Of a DNA stretch of 64,000 nt, positions 1 through 8,617 are shown in pieces (position 1 is the stretch's first letter; every line of letters begins with the position of its first letter). Position numbers and translations under genes: made by a program. A model generated the notes under the pieces. The model was not told where the DNA came from. It made no database searches and saw only the letters and a list, made by a program, of their open reading frames with translations. The stretch is from Janthinobacterium sp. 64. Lineage in GTDB: Bacteria > Pseudomonadota > Gammaproteobacteria > Burkholderiales > Burkholderiaceae_D. The stretch spans positions 5,766,001 through 5,830,000 of the forward strand of contig NZ_PHUG01000001.1 of NCBI RefSeq assembly GCF_002813325.1, read 5' to 3'.

Positions 1-380
1 ATCCCGCCGTGCGCGACCAGCTGGCGCGCATCGGCACGGAGGGCTCGGCGCGCATCCCGAAATTCGTGCTGCCGTCCGTGCGCGAAGCGCTGGCGCGGGG
101 CGGCGCCATCAAGCTGCTGGCGTTTACCGTGGCGTGCTGGTTCCGCTACCTGGAAGGCCACGACGAAGCTGGTCGAGAGATGCCCTTGAACGACCCGTAT
201 GCGGCGCGCCTGCGCGCGCTGGCGCTGCAGGGCGGCTCGGACGCCACGGCGCTGCTGTCCCTGCGCGAGCTGTTCGGCGATTTGAGCGACACACCCTCCT
301 TCACGCAGGCGGTGAACGATGCGCTGGCCAGCCTGTACGGGCTGGGCGCGCGCGCGGCGCTGGAACAGATCGTCGCCTGA
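1..380 (+). CDS. Mannitol dehydrogenase family oxidoreductase, C-terminal fragment
   Basis: The gene begins upstream of the window; the visible frame starts at base 3 and ends at the TGA at 378-380, leaving about 125 C-terminal residues. The run 'RIPKFVLPSVREAL' followed by a helical stretch with 'WFRYLEG' is typical of the C-terminal helical domain of the mannitol/polyol (long-chain) NAD-dependent dehydrogenases, which oxidise mannitol or arabinitol to the keto-sugar in the cytoplasm. The NAD-binding domain is outside the window, so the substrate cannot be judged. It probably belongs to a sugar-alcohol catabolic operon. The following AraC gene starts 15 bases after the stop and may be its regulator. 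Confidence 0.8.
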   Translation, partial: PAVRDQLARIGTEGSARIPKFVLPSVREALARGGAIKLLAFTVACWFRYLEGHDEAGREMPLNDPYAARLRALALQGGSDATALLSLRELFGDLSDTPSFTQAVNDALASLYGLGARAALEQIVA

Positions 381-395
381 CGGGGAGGGTGCGCC

Positions 396-1313
396 ATGCC
401 ACGCAAAGCCGATGGCGGATTGCCGCAGATGGAGCTGGAACAGCAGCGCGACGCCACGCCGGGCTTCGAGCCGAAAGGCAGTTTCGGTTTCATCCGCTAC
501 CTCGAGCACGGCTTTCCGAATGCGCTGGTGCGCTGGCATTATCACGACGAGTACGAACTGCACCTGATCGTCGCGACGAGCGGCAAGGTGTTTGTCGGCG
601 ACTATATCGGCCAGTTTGCGCCCGGTCATTTGGTGCTGACGGGGCCGCGCGTGCCGCACAACTGGGTCTCGCTCGACACGCCGGCCGAGGGCGTGGCCTT
701 GCGCGACATGGTGCTCCAGTTCGGCCATGCGCCGCTGGCGTCGATGGCCGCCGCCATCCCGGAACTGAAAGGGATTTTCCCGCTGCTGCAGCGCGCCTTG
801 CACGGCGTGGAATTTTTCGGTGTCAGCGAGCAGTCGCTGCGGCGCTTTCGGCGTATCCGCGACACGAGCGGCCTGCCGCGCTTCATCGAGTTTATGACAC
901 TGCTGGGCGAACTGGCGCAGATCAGCGACTACCAGCTGCTGTCGACGGTGCCGATGCAGTCGAGCGACGACGACGTGGCGCTGGCGCGCATCAGTTCTGC
1001 CATCAATTTCATCGTGCACAATTACAGCAGCCAGTTTTCGCTGAAACAGCTGGCCGAGCAGGTGGACATGCCCGAGCGGACGTTTTCGCGCTTCTTTCGC
1101 AGCGCCACAGGCAACAGCTTCACGGACTTCGTCAACCGTCTGCGCATCAACAAGGCGTGCCAGCTGCTGATGGAGACGGAGCGCTACGTCAGCAACATCT
1201 GCTACGAAGCAGGATTCAATAATGTGGCCAATTTCAACCGGCGCTTCCTGGAATTGAAGGGCATGACGCCGAAGGATTTTCGCCAGCAGGCGCAGGGCCG
1301 TTTTGGCGCCTGA
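396..1313 (+). CDS. AraC family regulator with N-terminal cupin (copy 1)
   Basis: 305 residues. The N-terminal part (about 35-130) is a cupin-like sensor with 'WHYHDEYELHLI' and a 'PGHLVLTGP' turn. The C-terminal ~100 residues hold the two AraC helix-turn-helix units, ending in the signature around 'ICYEAGFNNVANFNRRF'. A strong GGAGGG ribosome binding site precedes the ATG. It lies 15 bases after the polyol dehydrogenase and 55 bases before a close paralogue (1369-2295). Known of the family: such regulators bind a small sugar-like ligand through the cupin and activate adjacent catabolic genes. Inference: control of the mannitol/polyol genes upstream. Confidence 0.9.
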   Translation: MPRKADGGLPQMELEQQRDATPGFEPKGSFGFIRYLEHGFPNALVRWHYHDEYELHLIVATSGKVFVGDYIGQFAPGHLVLTGPRVPHNWVSLDTPAEGVALRDMVLQFGHAPLASMAAAIPELKGIFPLLQRALHGVEFFGVSEQSLRRFRRIRDTSGLPRFIEFMTLLGELAQISDYQLLSTVPMQSSDDDVALARISSAINFIVHNYSSQFSLKQLAEQVDMPERTFSRFFRSATGNSFTDFVNRLRINKACQLLMETERYVSNICYEAGFNNVANFNRRFLELKGMTPKDFRQQAQGRFGA

Positions 1314-1368
1314 GGTTTTTTAAGGTACATTCGATGGCACGGGCGGGGACCGCCTGGGAGAGACAAGC

Positions 1369-2295
1369 ATGGAATACCTGTGGCAGAAGGACAGCGAGCG
1401 CAAGGCGCCCGAACTGGAGCGCGAAAGCTACGACGGCATCATCAATTACCTGGAACACGGCTATCCCAGTTCGCGCGTGCGCTGGCACTGCCACGAAGAA
1501 TACGAGCTGCACCTGATCGTCGCCACCAGCGGGCGCTTGTTCGTGGGCGACTATATCGGCGAATTCTCGCCCGGCCACCTGGTGCTGACGGGCCCGCGCC
1601 TGCCGCACAACTGGATATCCAACGTGATGCCGGAAGGGGGCGTGGCCTTGCGCGACATGATCGTGCAGTTTGCCCACGCGCCGCTGGCCGGTGCCGCGCG
1701 CGTCATTCCCGAACTGCGCGAGCTGCTGCCGCTGCTGGAGCGCTCCAGCTATGGCGTGGAATTTTTCGACATGGGCCTTGAGGCCGAGCAGCACCTGGCG
1801 CGCATCCGCGCCACGCATGGCGCCGAACGTTTCGCCGCATTCGTGCAGTTAATGAGCAAGCTGGCGCGCACGGCCAACTATCGCTTGCTGTCGAGCGCTT
1901 CGCTGCGTTCCTACGACGATGACGCCACCCTGGCCAAGGTGAATGCCGTCCTCAATTACATTACGGACAATTACCGCGAGCCGATTTCGGCGGAAATGCT
2001 GGCTGAGCAGGTGGGCATGTCGCTGAGTAAATTCTCGCGCTTCTTCCGCAAGGCGACGGGCAACAGTTTTACGGATTTTCTCAGCCGTTTGCGCATCAAC
2101 AAGGCCTGCCAGCTGCTGATGGATACGGATCAATACGTATCGAACGTCTGCTATGACGTGGGTTTCCAGAACGTGGCCAATTTCAACCGCCGCTTCCTGC
2201 AGGTGAAGGGCGTGACGCCGAAGCAATTCCGGCGCCAGGCCGATGGCCGCTTTGGCGGCATCGGCGGGCCTGTTGCGGATACGCCACGGGCTTGA
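1369..2295 (+). CDS. AraC family regulator with N-terminal cupin (copy 2)
   Basis: 308 residues, colinear with the preceding gene along its whole length: the same cupin core ('WHCHEEYELHLIVATSG', 'FVGDYIGEFSPGHLVLTGP') and the same C-terminal double HTH ('VCYDVGFQNVANFNRRF'). The two are clearly tandem paralogues. The start follows a GGGAG site. The C-terminal tail after 'KQFRRQADGRFGG' differs from copy 1. The ligand pocket of copy 2 has diverged in the linker region, so it may sense another ligand or form heterodimers with copy 1. Function beyond DNA-binding regulation is not visible. Confidence 0.9.
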   Translation: MEYLWQKDSERKAPELERESYDGIINYLEHGYPSSRVRWHCHEEYELHLIVATSGRLFVGDYIGEFSPGHLVLTGPRLPHNWISNVMPEGGVALRDMIVQFAHAPLAGAARVIPELRELLPLLERSSYGVEFFDMGLEAEQHLARIRATHGAERFAAFVQLMSKLARTANYRLLSSASLRSYDDDATLAKVNAVLNYITDNYREPISAEMLAEQVGMSLSKFSRFFRKATGNSFTDFLSRLRINKACQLLMDTDQYVSNVCYDVGFQNVANFNRRFLQVKGVTPKQFRRQADGRFGGIGGPVADTPRA

Positions 2296-2366
2296 GGGCT
2301 GTCACGGGCTTGTCACTTTGCCCAGTTACTCTCCACGGCTTCAATCCCACTTTAGCCGAGGAATGC

Positions 2367-4421
2367 ATGAACGCTGCTGTAACGTCGACCCCGAAACTGA
2401 CCCTGCTGGCCATCGCCGCCAGCCTGTGCCTGTCCGCCTGCGGCGGCAGCGATAGTACGCCGGTGGAACCGGCCAAGCCCGTTGCGCAGACGGGCGTGTT
2501 CCTCGACGGCGCGGTGGAAGGTCTCGATTACGTGGCCGGCAGCGCGGCCAAGGCCAGCACCAATGCCAAGGGCGAATTTACTTGCAACCCGGGTGATACG
2601 GTGGCCTTCAGCGTGGGCGGCCTGGCCCTCGGCTCGGCCCCATGCGGCGCCGTCGTCACGCCGCTGGCGCTGGCCGCCAGCACGAATGTGGCGGACGACA
2701 AGGTCGTCAATCGCTTGCTGGCGCTGCAACTGCTCGACGACGACAGCGATCCGTCGAACGGCATCAAGCTGACGGCCGAAGTGAAGGCGGCGCTGGCCGG
2801 CAAGACGCTGGACTTTGCCGGTGCTCCGGCCGTCTTCAACACGGCGCTGGCCGCGCATCTGGCAGCGGTGGGCGGGAAATTCGCCGGCCGCACGGTCGAT
2901 GCCGAGCGCCGCGCCCTTGTGCGCGAGCATTTCGAAGACACGCTCGCCTCGAAGGCGGGCGCACCCGTCAATGAAGCGCTGACGCAAGCCAGTCCGGTGG
3001 GCGAAGTGAAAGTCACCGTGACGCGCTACCAGATTCAGGCGGCCGATAAATTCTATGTGCCGTATGAAGGCGCGAACGCGAAGATCAAGGGTGAATTCCC
3101 GAACGGCTTCCTGCCGTCGTACGGCTCGGGCCTGGCCTACAAGGGCAAGAATGCCAACGGCGACCTGGAATTCTATGGCTTGACGGACCGTGGCCCGAAC
3201 GGCGACGGCCCGATCGTGCCCGACCCTTCGGGCAAGGGCACGATCGGCAGCAAGATCTTCCCGTCGCCGAGCTTCACGCCTTCGTTCGGCGTGATCACGG
3301 TGGGCAAGAATGGCGCCGTGCTGGGTTCGAGCACGCCGATCAAGGTATCGGCCGCCGTCAACAGCTCGGGCTTGCCCGTGCCCGTGGGGGCAGTGGGCAA
3401 TTCGGCCGAGATTCCCGTCATGGATGCGATGAAGTTCGACGCCACCGGCAAGGCTGTCTTCAATGCGGGCGGCCTCGATTCGGAAGCCATCGTCGTCGAT
3501 GCCAAGCGCAATGCGCTGTGGGTGTCCGACGAATACGGTCCCTTCATCGTCAAGATCGATGCGGCTACCGGCATCATCCAGGCCAAATACGAGCCGGGCA
3601 AGGGCTTGCCGGCGCTGTTCGCCAAGCGCCGCGCGAACCGCGGCATGGAAGGCATGACCTTAGACACGAGCAACGACAAGCTGTACGCCTTCCTGCAAAG
3701 CCCCCTGTCCGACGGTACTGCGCCGTATTCGGTGACGAAGAAGAATGAACAGGTCGAGCGCTTCGCCCGCTTCACGCGCTGGATCGAATTCGACCCGGTG
3801 ACGGGCACCAGCGGCAAGATGTATGCGTATCCGCTCAATGCCGCCGACTACCTGGATGGCCGCACGGGCAACGCCAAGCTGGGCGACATGGTGGCGCTGG
3901 GCGGCGGCAAGTTCCTCGTCATCGAGCAGGGCGCCGCGCCATCGGGCAAGGTGTTCAACAAGCTGATGCTGGTCGAATTGAAGGGCGCCACGGACATTGC
4001 GGCCGCCGCTTTCAATGCGACGAGCTCGGACCTGGAAAAGAGCAGCATGGGCGGCGCAGCAGTGAATGGCGCCGACTGGACGGCCGTCACGCCGCTGAAG
4101 AAAACCCTGCTGCTGGATTTGAACGCCATCGGCTGGGCTGCGGAAAAGGCCGAAGGCCTGACCCTGATCGACGACTCCACCATCGCGCTGGCGAACGACA
4201 ATGACTTTGGCCTGAAAACCAAGATCTTTGACGCGAACGGCGTGGAAGTCGATGGCGCCGACGTGACCAAGTGCACGGTCGACGCGAACGGCACCATCGT
4301 CACGAGCAGCGCGGCCGGCTGCAATGCCGCCAACACCATCCGCGTGGCGCGCGGCGACGACCGCGAGCGTCCTAGCCGTTTGTGGATCGTGAAGTTCGGC
4401 AAGGCGCTCAGTACGTATTGA
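2367..4421 (+). CDS. Secreted esterase-like/phytase-like domain lipoprotein
   Basis: Start chosen at the ATG at 2367 (GAGG ribosome site 2359-2362) because it yields a clean lipoprotein signal 'LLAIAASLCLSAC' with Cys at about residue 24 followed by GGSDS. 684 residues. The C-terminal ~450 residues carry the phytase-like beta-propeller pattern ('GLDSEAIVVDAKRNALWVSDEYGPFIVKID', shown here only as the segment near residues 370-400, and 'NRGMEGMTLDTSNDKLYAF' further on). Family members are surface or periplasmic proteins with presumed phosphoesterase activity, few of them characterised. The region 30-220 is less conserved and may be a separate beta domain. Monocistronic, ending before a strong terminator. 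Confidence 0.8.
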   Translation: MNAAVTSTPKLTLLAIAASLCLSACGGSDSTPVEPAKPVAQTGVFLDGAVEGLDYVAGSAAKASTNAKGEFTCNPGDTVAFSVGGLALGSAPCGAVVTPLALAASTNVADDKVVNRLLALQLLDDDSDPSNGIKLTAEVKAALAGKTLDFAGAPAVFNTALAAHLAAVGGKFAGRTVDAERRALVREHFEDTLASKAGAPVNEALTQASPVGEVKVTVTRYQIQAADKFYVPYEGANAKIKGEFPNGFLPSYGSGLAYKGKNANGDLEFYGLTDRGPNGDGPIVPDPSGKGTIGSKIFPSPSFTPSFGVITVGKNGAVLGSSTPIKVSAAVNSSGLPVPVGAVGNSAEIPVMDAMKFDATGKAVFNAGGLDSEAIVVDAKRNALWVSDEYGPFIVKIDAATGIIQAKYEPGKGLPALFAKRRANRGMEGMTLDTSNDKLYAFLQSPLSDGTAPYSVTKKNEQVERFARFTRWIEFDPVTGTSGKMYAYPLNAADYLDGRTGNAKLGDMVALGGGKFLVIEQGAAPSGKVFNKLMLVELKGATDIAAAAFNATSSDLEKSSMGGAAVNGADWTAVTPLKKTLLLDLNAIGWAAEKAEGLTLIDDSTIALANDNDFGLKTKIFDANGVEVDGADVTKCTVDANGTIVTSSAAGCNAANTIRVARGDDRERPSRLWIVKFGKALSTY

Positions 4422-4432
4422 TGTGCTGCTGT

Positions 4433-4467
4433 GTCGGATTAGCGGCGCTGCGCGCCGCTAATCCGAC
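4433..4467. repeat. REP-like palindrome, copy 1
   Basis: Perfect 15-base inverted repeat GTCGGATTAGCGGCG around a CTGCG loop, just after the phytase-like gene. The outer half GTCGGATTA recurs at 4535-4564 and 30296-30322, so this is a dispersed intergenic palindrome rather than a gene-specific hairpin. Confidence 0.75.
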
Positions 4468-4487
4468 CTACCATCCACTTGCACGAT

Positions 4488-4528
4488 AAAAAGCCGCGCG
4501 GTGCATCTCTGCACCGCGCGGCTTTTTT
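4488..4528. terminator. Bidirectional rho-independent terminator
   Basis: Stem AGCCGCGCGGTGCA / TGCACCGCGCGGCT with a TCTC loop, flanked by A5 on the left and T6 on the right. It can stop both the lipoprotein gene (+) and the S9 peptidase gene (-), which converge here. Confidence 0.9.
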
Positions 4529-4534
4529 ACGTAG

Positions 4535-4564
4535 GTCGGATTAGGCCGAAGGCCGTAATCCGAC
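4535..4564. repeat. REP-like palindrome, copy 2
   Basis: GTCGGATTA + GGCC, loop GAA, GGCC + TAATCCGAC. Same outer arms as copy 1 with a different core. The two copies flank the terminator. Confidence 0.75.
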
Positions 4565-4574
4565 ATGTATCCGC

Positions 4575-6659
4575 TTACTTCTTCGTGTAGGTATTCAACC
4601 AATCCAGCACCGTGTGATGCCACAGCAGCGAGTTCGCCGGCTTCAGCACCCAGTGGTTTTCGTCCGGGAAGACCAGCAGCTTGCTCGGGATGCCGCGGCG
4701 CTGCAGCGCCGTGAAGGTGCCCAGGCCTTGCGCGGTGGGGATGCGGAAATCCAGGTCGCCCTGCACCACCAGCATCGGCGTCTTCCAGTTCTTCACGAAG
4801 TTGACGGGGTTGAACTGCTCGTGTTTGGCCGGTGCGTCGTAGTACGGGCCGCCGTTTTCCCATTCCGTGAACCACAGTTCTTCCGTCGCGTATGCCATGC
4901 CGCGCTGGTCGAACACGCCGTCGTGGTTGACCAGGCATTTGAAGCCGTCCGGCCAGTTGCCGGCGATCCAGTTCATCATGTAGCCGCCATACGATGCGCC
5001 CAGCGCGCAGCTGCGCTCGCGGTCCAGCCATGGAAACTTCTTGGTGGCCGCTTCCAGGCCCTTTTGCAGGTCGAGCAGCGGCTTGCCGCCCCAGTCGCCG
5101 CTGATGGAGTCCGTGAACTTCTGGCCATAGCCGGTGGAACCATGGAAGTCGATGAAGACGGTGGCATAGCCGGCGCCTGCATACACTTGCGGATTCCAGC
5201 GGTAGCTCCAGCTGTTGCCAAAGCTGCCTTGCGGGCCGCCGTGGACGAGGAAAGCGACCGGATACTTTTCACCGGCCTTGGCATTCCACGGCTTCATGAC
5301 GTGACCGTAGACGGTTTCGCCATTCGCGCCAGCGAACGAGAACTGTTCATATTCGCCGAAACGCACGTCGGCCAGCGCCGCCGCATTCTGCTTCGTCAGC
5401 TGCACCATCGGCGCGTTTTCCGACTTCGCGTCGAGTTTGCGCGTGTATAGCTGCGCGCCCGACGTCAGGCTCGCTTGCGCCAGCACGATGGTATTGCCGC
5501 GCACGTCGAAGTCGCCCACGGCGCCCTTGCCCGTCAGCGCAGCGACCTTGCCGCTGGCCGCGTCGATGTGGAACAGACGGTGCTGGCCCACGTCATCGGC
5601 GGCGACGAGGAAAGCCTTGCCATCTGGCGTCCAGCGGAAGTCGGCCACGGAACGGTCCCAGTCGTCGGCCACGGTGCGCTTCTTGCCGGTGGCGACATCC
5701 ATCAGCACCAGGTGAAAGCGGTCCGCTTCGAAGCCGGGGCGGGTCATGGCGACATAGGCGAGGGTGCGCCCATCGGGCGAATACGTGGCTTTCGCGTCCC
5801 AGGCCGGATTGTCAGCCGTGAGGTTGCGCGGCGCCTGGCCGCCAGCGGCAGGAATCGTGTAGACGTCGAAGTTGGTCGACCACGATTCCGTGCGGCCGGC
5901 CACGCGCACGGAGAAGGCCACCGTCTTGCCGTCCGGGCTGAAGTGGTATTCGCCGTTGTCGCCGAACGGTTTCGATGGCGCATCGCCATCGAGGGTGCCG
6001 CTCAGGCTCACGGGCGCGGCGCTGACCTTGCCGGTGGCATCGATCGGTGCCGAGTACAGCGCGTTGCGGCGGCCATCGGCCCAGGTATCCCAGTGGCGCA
6101 CGAACATCTGGTCGTAGACCATGCCGCTCGCCTTGTTTTTGGCTTTTTCATCGAGGCGCTTTTTCGTGCAGGCGAGGTCCGCGCAATCGAGGAAAACGCC
6201 CATGCTGAAGGCCAGGCGGTCGCCCTGCGGCGACAAGCGGTAGGTATCGACGTCCAGCGCCAGGTCGGTGACCTTGGCCGCTTCGCCGCCAGTCAGGGGC
6301 AGTTGCCACACTTGCGAGGAGCCGGAACGGCCGGAGAGGAAGTAGATGGCGTCGCCGTTCGGCGACCATTGCGGGTCGCTGGCGCTGGCATCGCCGCGCG
6401 TGAGCTGGCGTGGCGCCGCGTTCGGCGCGCGCAGGTCGATCATCCACAGCTGCGTGTTGCCGCGGTTTTTATCCAGGTTGGTGGTGCGTAGCGTGTAGAC
6501 GACGCGCGTGGCGTCCGGCGACAGCACGGGGCTGCCCACACGTTCCATGGCCACCATGTCTTCCACGGTGAACCCGCGCGGCGCGGCCAAGGCCGGCACG
6601 GCGGCAGTGGTGGCCATGGCGGCACTGAATGCTCCCAAGAGCAGCAGACGTAAACTCAT
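4575..6659 (-). CDS. S9 family prolyl oligopeptidase-type peptidase, secreted
   Basis: 694 residues with a signal peptide (about 1-25, ending 'VPALAAP') and GGGAG six bases before the ATG. The N-terminal half is a WD/TolB-like beta-propeller ('LSPDATRVVYTLR', 'WSPNGDAIYFLSG'). The C-terminal third is an alpha/beta hydrolase with Ser in 'GASYGGYMM', Asp in 'QGDLDFRIP' and His in 'ENHWVLKP'. This is the dipeptidyl/acylaminoacyl peptidase arrangement, cleaving short peptides, here in the periplasm. Two Cys in 'FLDCADLACTKKR' may form a disulphide. It stands alone, converging on the phytase-like gene. Confidence 0.93.
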   Translation of the reverse strand: MSLRLLLLGAFSAAMATTAAVPALAAPRGFTVEDMVAMERVGSPVLSPDATRVVYTLRTTNLDKNRGNTQLWMIDLRAPNAAPRQLTRGDASASDPQWSPNGDAIYFLSGRSGSSQVWQLPLTGGEAAKVTDLALDVDTYRLSPQGDRLAFSMGVFLDCADLACTKKRLDEKAKNKASGMVYDQMFVRHWDTWADGRRNALYSAPIDATGKVSAAPVSLSGTLDGDAPSKPFGDNGEYHFSPDGKTVAFSVRVAGRTESWSTNFDVYTIPAAGGQAPRNLTADNPAWDAKATYSPDGRTLAYVAMTRPGFEADRFHLVLMDVATGKKRTVADDWDRSVADFRWTPDGKAFLVAADDVGQHRLFHIDAASGKVAALTGKGAVGDFDVRGNTIVLAQASLTSGAQLYTRKLDAKSENAPMVQLTKQNAAALADVRFGEYEQFSFAGANGETVYGHVMKPWNAKAGEKYPVAFLVHGGPQGSFGNSWSYRWNPQVYAGAGYATVFIDFHGSTGYGQKFTDSISGDWGGKPLLDLQKGLEAATKKFPWLDRERSCALGASYGGYMMNWIAGNWPDGFKCLVNHDGVFDQRGMAYATEELWFTEWENGGPYYDAPAKHEQFNPVNFVKNWKTPMLVVQGDLDFRIPTAQGLGTFTALQRRGIPSKLLVFPDENHWVLKPANSLLWHHTVLDWLNTYTKK

Positions 6660-6776
6660 TCAAACTCCCAATGTTATTGCGACGTTGTTGATGTGATATG
6701 AACGTGGCCGGCTGTACCGCCGGCAGGCCGACATCATAGCAATAAAGACGCGCCAGCTGCGGGAGTTGACCGCCGG

Positions 6777-7484
6777 TTAGCCGGCGGGAAGTGCCAGTTG
6801 GTCGAGCGCCACGTGGCCCCGGAAACCGCCCTGGCTGGTGGCCGGCAAGCCAGCTTCGATGGCGTGTGCAAAGCGGATGCCGGGGTCCTGTTCCAGCGCG
6901 GCCAGCACGCGCGCCGTGTTCGGATAATCGGCCAGGCTGGCCAGTTGCAGCGGTTCGGCCCAGCGCGCCGTGGCGGCCAGGTAGGCGTCGGCGATGCTCG
7001 GTGCCGTCTCCGAAGCGAGCCAGGCGCGGCCAGCGAGCAGGCGTTCCAGGTGCGCCAGGCTCTTGTTCACCTTCTCGACGGCCATCTCGCGCCAGACGGC
7101 CGCGCGCGCATCGCCATCGGCGGCGCGCGACGCCTGGAAGGCGGGCATGAAGGCCGCGTGAAACGTCGTGTGCAAAAAGGACAGCACGCTGTTCAGGCGG
7201 TCGTATTGCGGCGTGCCTTGCGCAAAACCCAGGTCGCTGTTTGGCGCGCGGGCGGCCAGGTGCAGCAGGATCGCCATGCTTTCCAGCAGCGGCGTGCCCG
7301 CGTGCGTGAGCAGGGCCGGCGTCTGGCTCAGCGGATTAATGGCGAGAAAGGCCGGATGCAGCTTGCTGGCTGGGTCGCGCGCTTCCACTCTGGCCAAACG
7401 ATACGGCAAGCCGCTCCATTCGAGGGCGGTGATGGCGGCAAACGAGCAGCCGAACGGGACGCTGTAGATCAGGGTGGTTTCCAA
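6777..7484 (-). CDS. Glutathione S-transferase
   Basis: 235 residues using a TTG start at 7484, chosen because GGAG lies 8 bases upstream and the protein then begins directly with the thioredoxin-fold strand 'TTLIYSVPFGCSF'. The thioredoxin-like N-domain contains the cis-Pro/ligand loop 'NPLSQTPAL' and 'LLESMAIL'. The C-domain is all helical with 'RAWLASETAPSIADAYL', the usual GST N-capping motif. It conjugates or reduces with glutathione in the cytoplasm; substrate unknown. A frame extends further upstream but lacks GST homology. Divergent from the HxlR regulator with a shared 115-base promoter region. Confidence 0.85.
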   Translation of the reverse strand: METTLIYSVPFGCSFAAITALEWSGLPYRLARVEARDPASKLHPAFLAINPLSQTPALLTHAGTPLLESMAILLHLAARAPNSDLGFAQGTPQYDRLNSVLSFLHTTFHAAFMPAFQASRAADGDARAAVWREMAVEKVNKSLAHLERLLAGRAWLASETAPSIADAYLAATARWAEPLQLASLADYPNTARVLAALEQDPGIRFAHAIEAGLPATSQGGFRGHVALDQLALPAG

Positions 7485-7560
7485 TTCGAAACTCCAAGTT
7501 GGGTGAGGGAAGGGCAGTCTAAGGGCAATGGTTACTATTTGGAGGAAGGCAGAATAATGT

Positions 7561-7583
7561 GGTATAGGTACATTTTTTATACC
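7561..7583. promoter_or_regulatory. Candidate HxlR operator between gst and hxlR-type gene
   Basis: Inverted repeat GGTATA ... TATACC with an 11-base AT-rich centre, 16 bases before the HxlR start. The placement suits an autoregulatory site also controlling the divergent GST gene. Assignment is inference from position and symmetry. Confidence 0.5.
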
Positions 7584-7599
7584 AGGTGGGAAGCAAACC

Positions 7600-7965
7600 A
7601 TGAAAGACAATGTCTCCGGCTGCGCCGTGGAAGAAGCCATGCGCTTGCTGGGCGGGCGCTGGAGAACCGTGCTGCTCAGCTATCTGATGGCGGGGCCGAA
7701 GCGCTTCAGCGAAATCCGCCGCGCCGTACCGAATATCTCGCAGCGCATGCTGACTCTGGACTTGCGCGCGCTGGAAGAGGCCGGTTTGCTGACGCGCACG
7801 ATTTACGCGGAAGTGCCCGTCAAGGTGGAATATCGGCTGACGGACGAGGGCTTGCGTCTGCGTGAACTGGTCGAGATGCTACGCGCCATCGGCCTGCGCC
7901 TGCGCGGGCAGGCGGATGCGGGCGGCGCCTTTCTCGCACCCGATGGCGAGGATCATTCTCAATAG
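7600..7965 (+). CDS. HxlR family transcriptional regulator
   Basis: 121 residues, the normal length for this winged-helix family. Cys at residue 8 precedes the signature 'ALEEAMRLLGGRWRT'-like start (here 'AVEEAMRLLGGRWRT'), then 'RFSEIRRAVPNISQRML' (recognition helix) and 'EYRLTDEGLRL' (wing). The early Cys is the conserved position that in HypR/YodB-type members senses electrophiles or disulphide stress. It is divergent to a GST, so the natural reading is a thiol-stress repressor of that GST (inference). Confidence 0.9.
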   Translation: MKDNVSGCAVEEAMRLLGGRWRTVLLSYLMAGPKRFSEIRRAVPNISQRMLTLDLRALEEAGLLTRTIYAEVPVKVEYRLTDEGLRLRELVEMLRAIGLRLRGQADAGGAFLAPDGEDHSQ

Positions 7966-8026
7966 AAACAGCTGTTGTTATGCAAAGTGCTAGACTGCCG
8001 GCCTTAGCTCACTACTCCCGATACCC

Positions 8027-8617
8027 ATGCGCCTGACTTCCTTCGCCCTGACCGCCGCCGCCCTGTTCGCCGCCCTGCCGGCCCAGGCGGCCACCATGCC
8101 GACACTCGAACAAATCCACGCCGCCGTGCAGGCGGGCGTGGCCAAGACACAAGCGAAGACGCAGTCGGCCATGCCGTTCGTCATCAAGGTCACCAGCTTG
8201 CAGGGTTGTCAGGAGTCGCAGGAAGTGCCGGGTGAAGTGGTGTGCCTGGTGGGCATGAGCGCCGGCATGCGCGATGCGTTTAACGTACTGCCGCTGCGGA
8301 ACGAGGGCGGCACCTGGGTCGGCGTCGAGCGCAAGAACGCCCAGTTCGTTGGACCGTCGCCGGCCGAGGCGCAAGCGATGATACGCGCCTGGGCCAAGGA
8401 CGAAGTGGCGCGCAATCCGGAAGCGGCCAAGGACGTGCAGATGCAGGAAGCGCAAAGCACCATGCAGGTCAAGGCAGTCAACGCGTGCGACGTCAAGCGC
8501 AAGACGGGCTACCTCGCATGCGATACGGAATTGAGCGTGCCGAGCCGTCCGGATGGCATCAAGACGGAACTGACCTTCATGCTGGACAGCGGCAACTGGC
8601 GCTACGTGCCGCGCTAA
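8027..8617 (+). CDS. Hypothetical secreted protein
   Basis: 196 residues with a clear signal peptide (1-21, cleavage after 'LPAQA'). The mature part has Cys in 'LQGCQES', 'EVVCLVG', 'VNACDVK' and 'YLACDTE', an even number compatible with two periplasmic disulphides, and an alternating beta pattern. No family is recognised. No obvious ribosome site precedes the ATG. It is followed by a probable terminator, so it is likely a single-gene unit. Confidence 0.7.
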   Translation: MRLTSFALTAAALFAALPAQAATMPTLEQIHAAVQAGVAKTQAKTQSAMPFVIKVTSLQGCQESQEVPGEVVCLVGMSAGMRDAFNVLPLRNEGGTWVGVERKNAQFVGPSPAEAQAMIRAWAKDEVARNPEAAKDVQMQEAQSTMQVKAVNACDVKRKTGYLACDTELSVPSRPDGIKTELTFMLDSGNWRYVPR

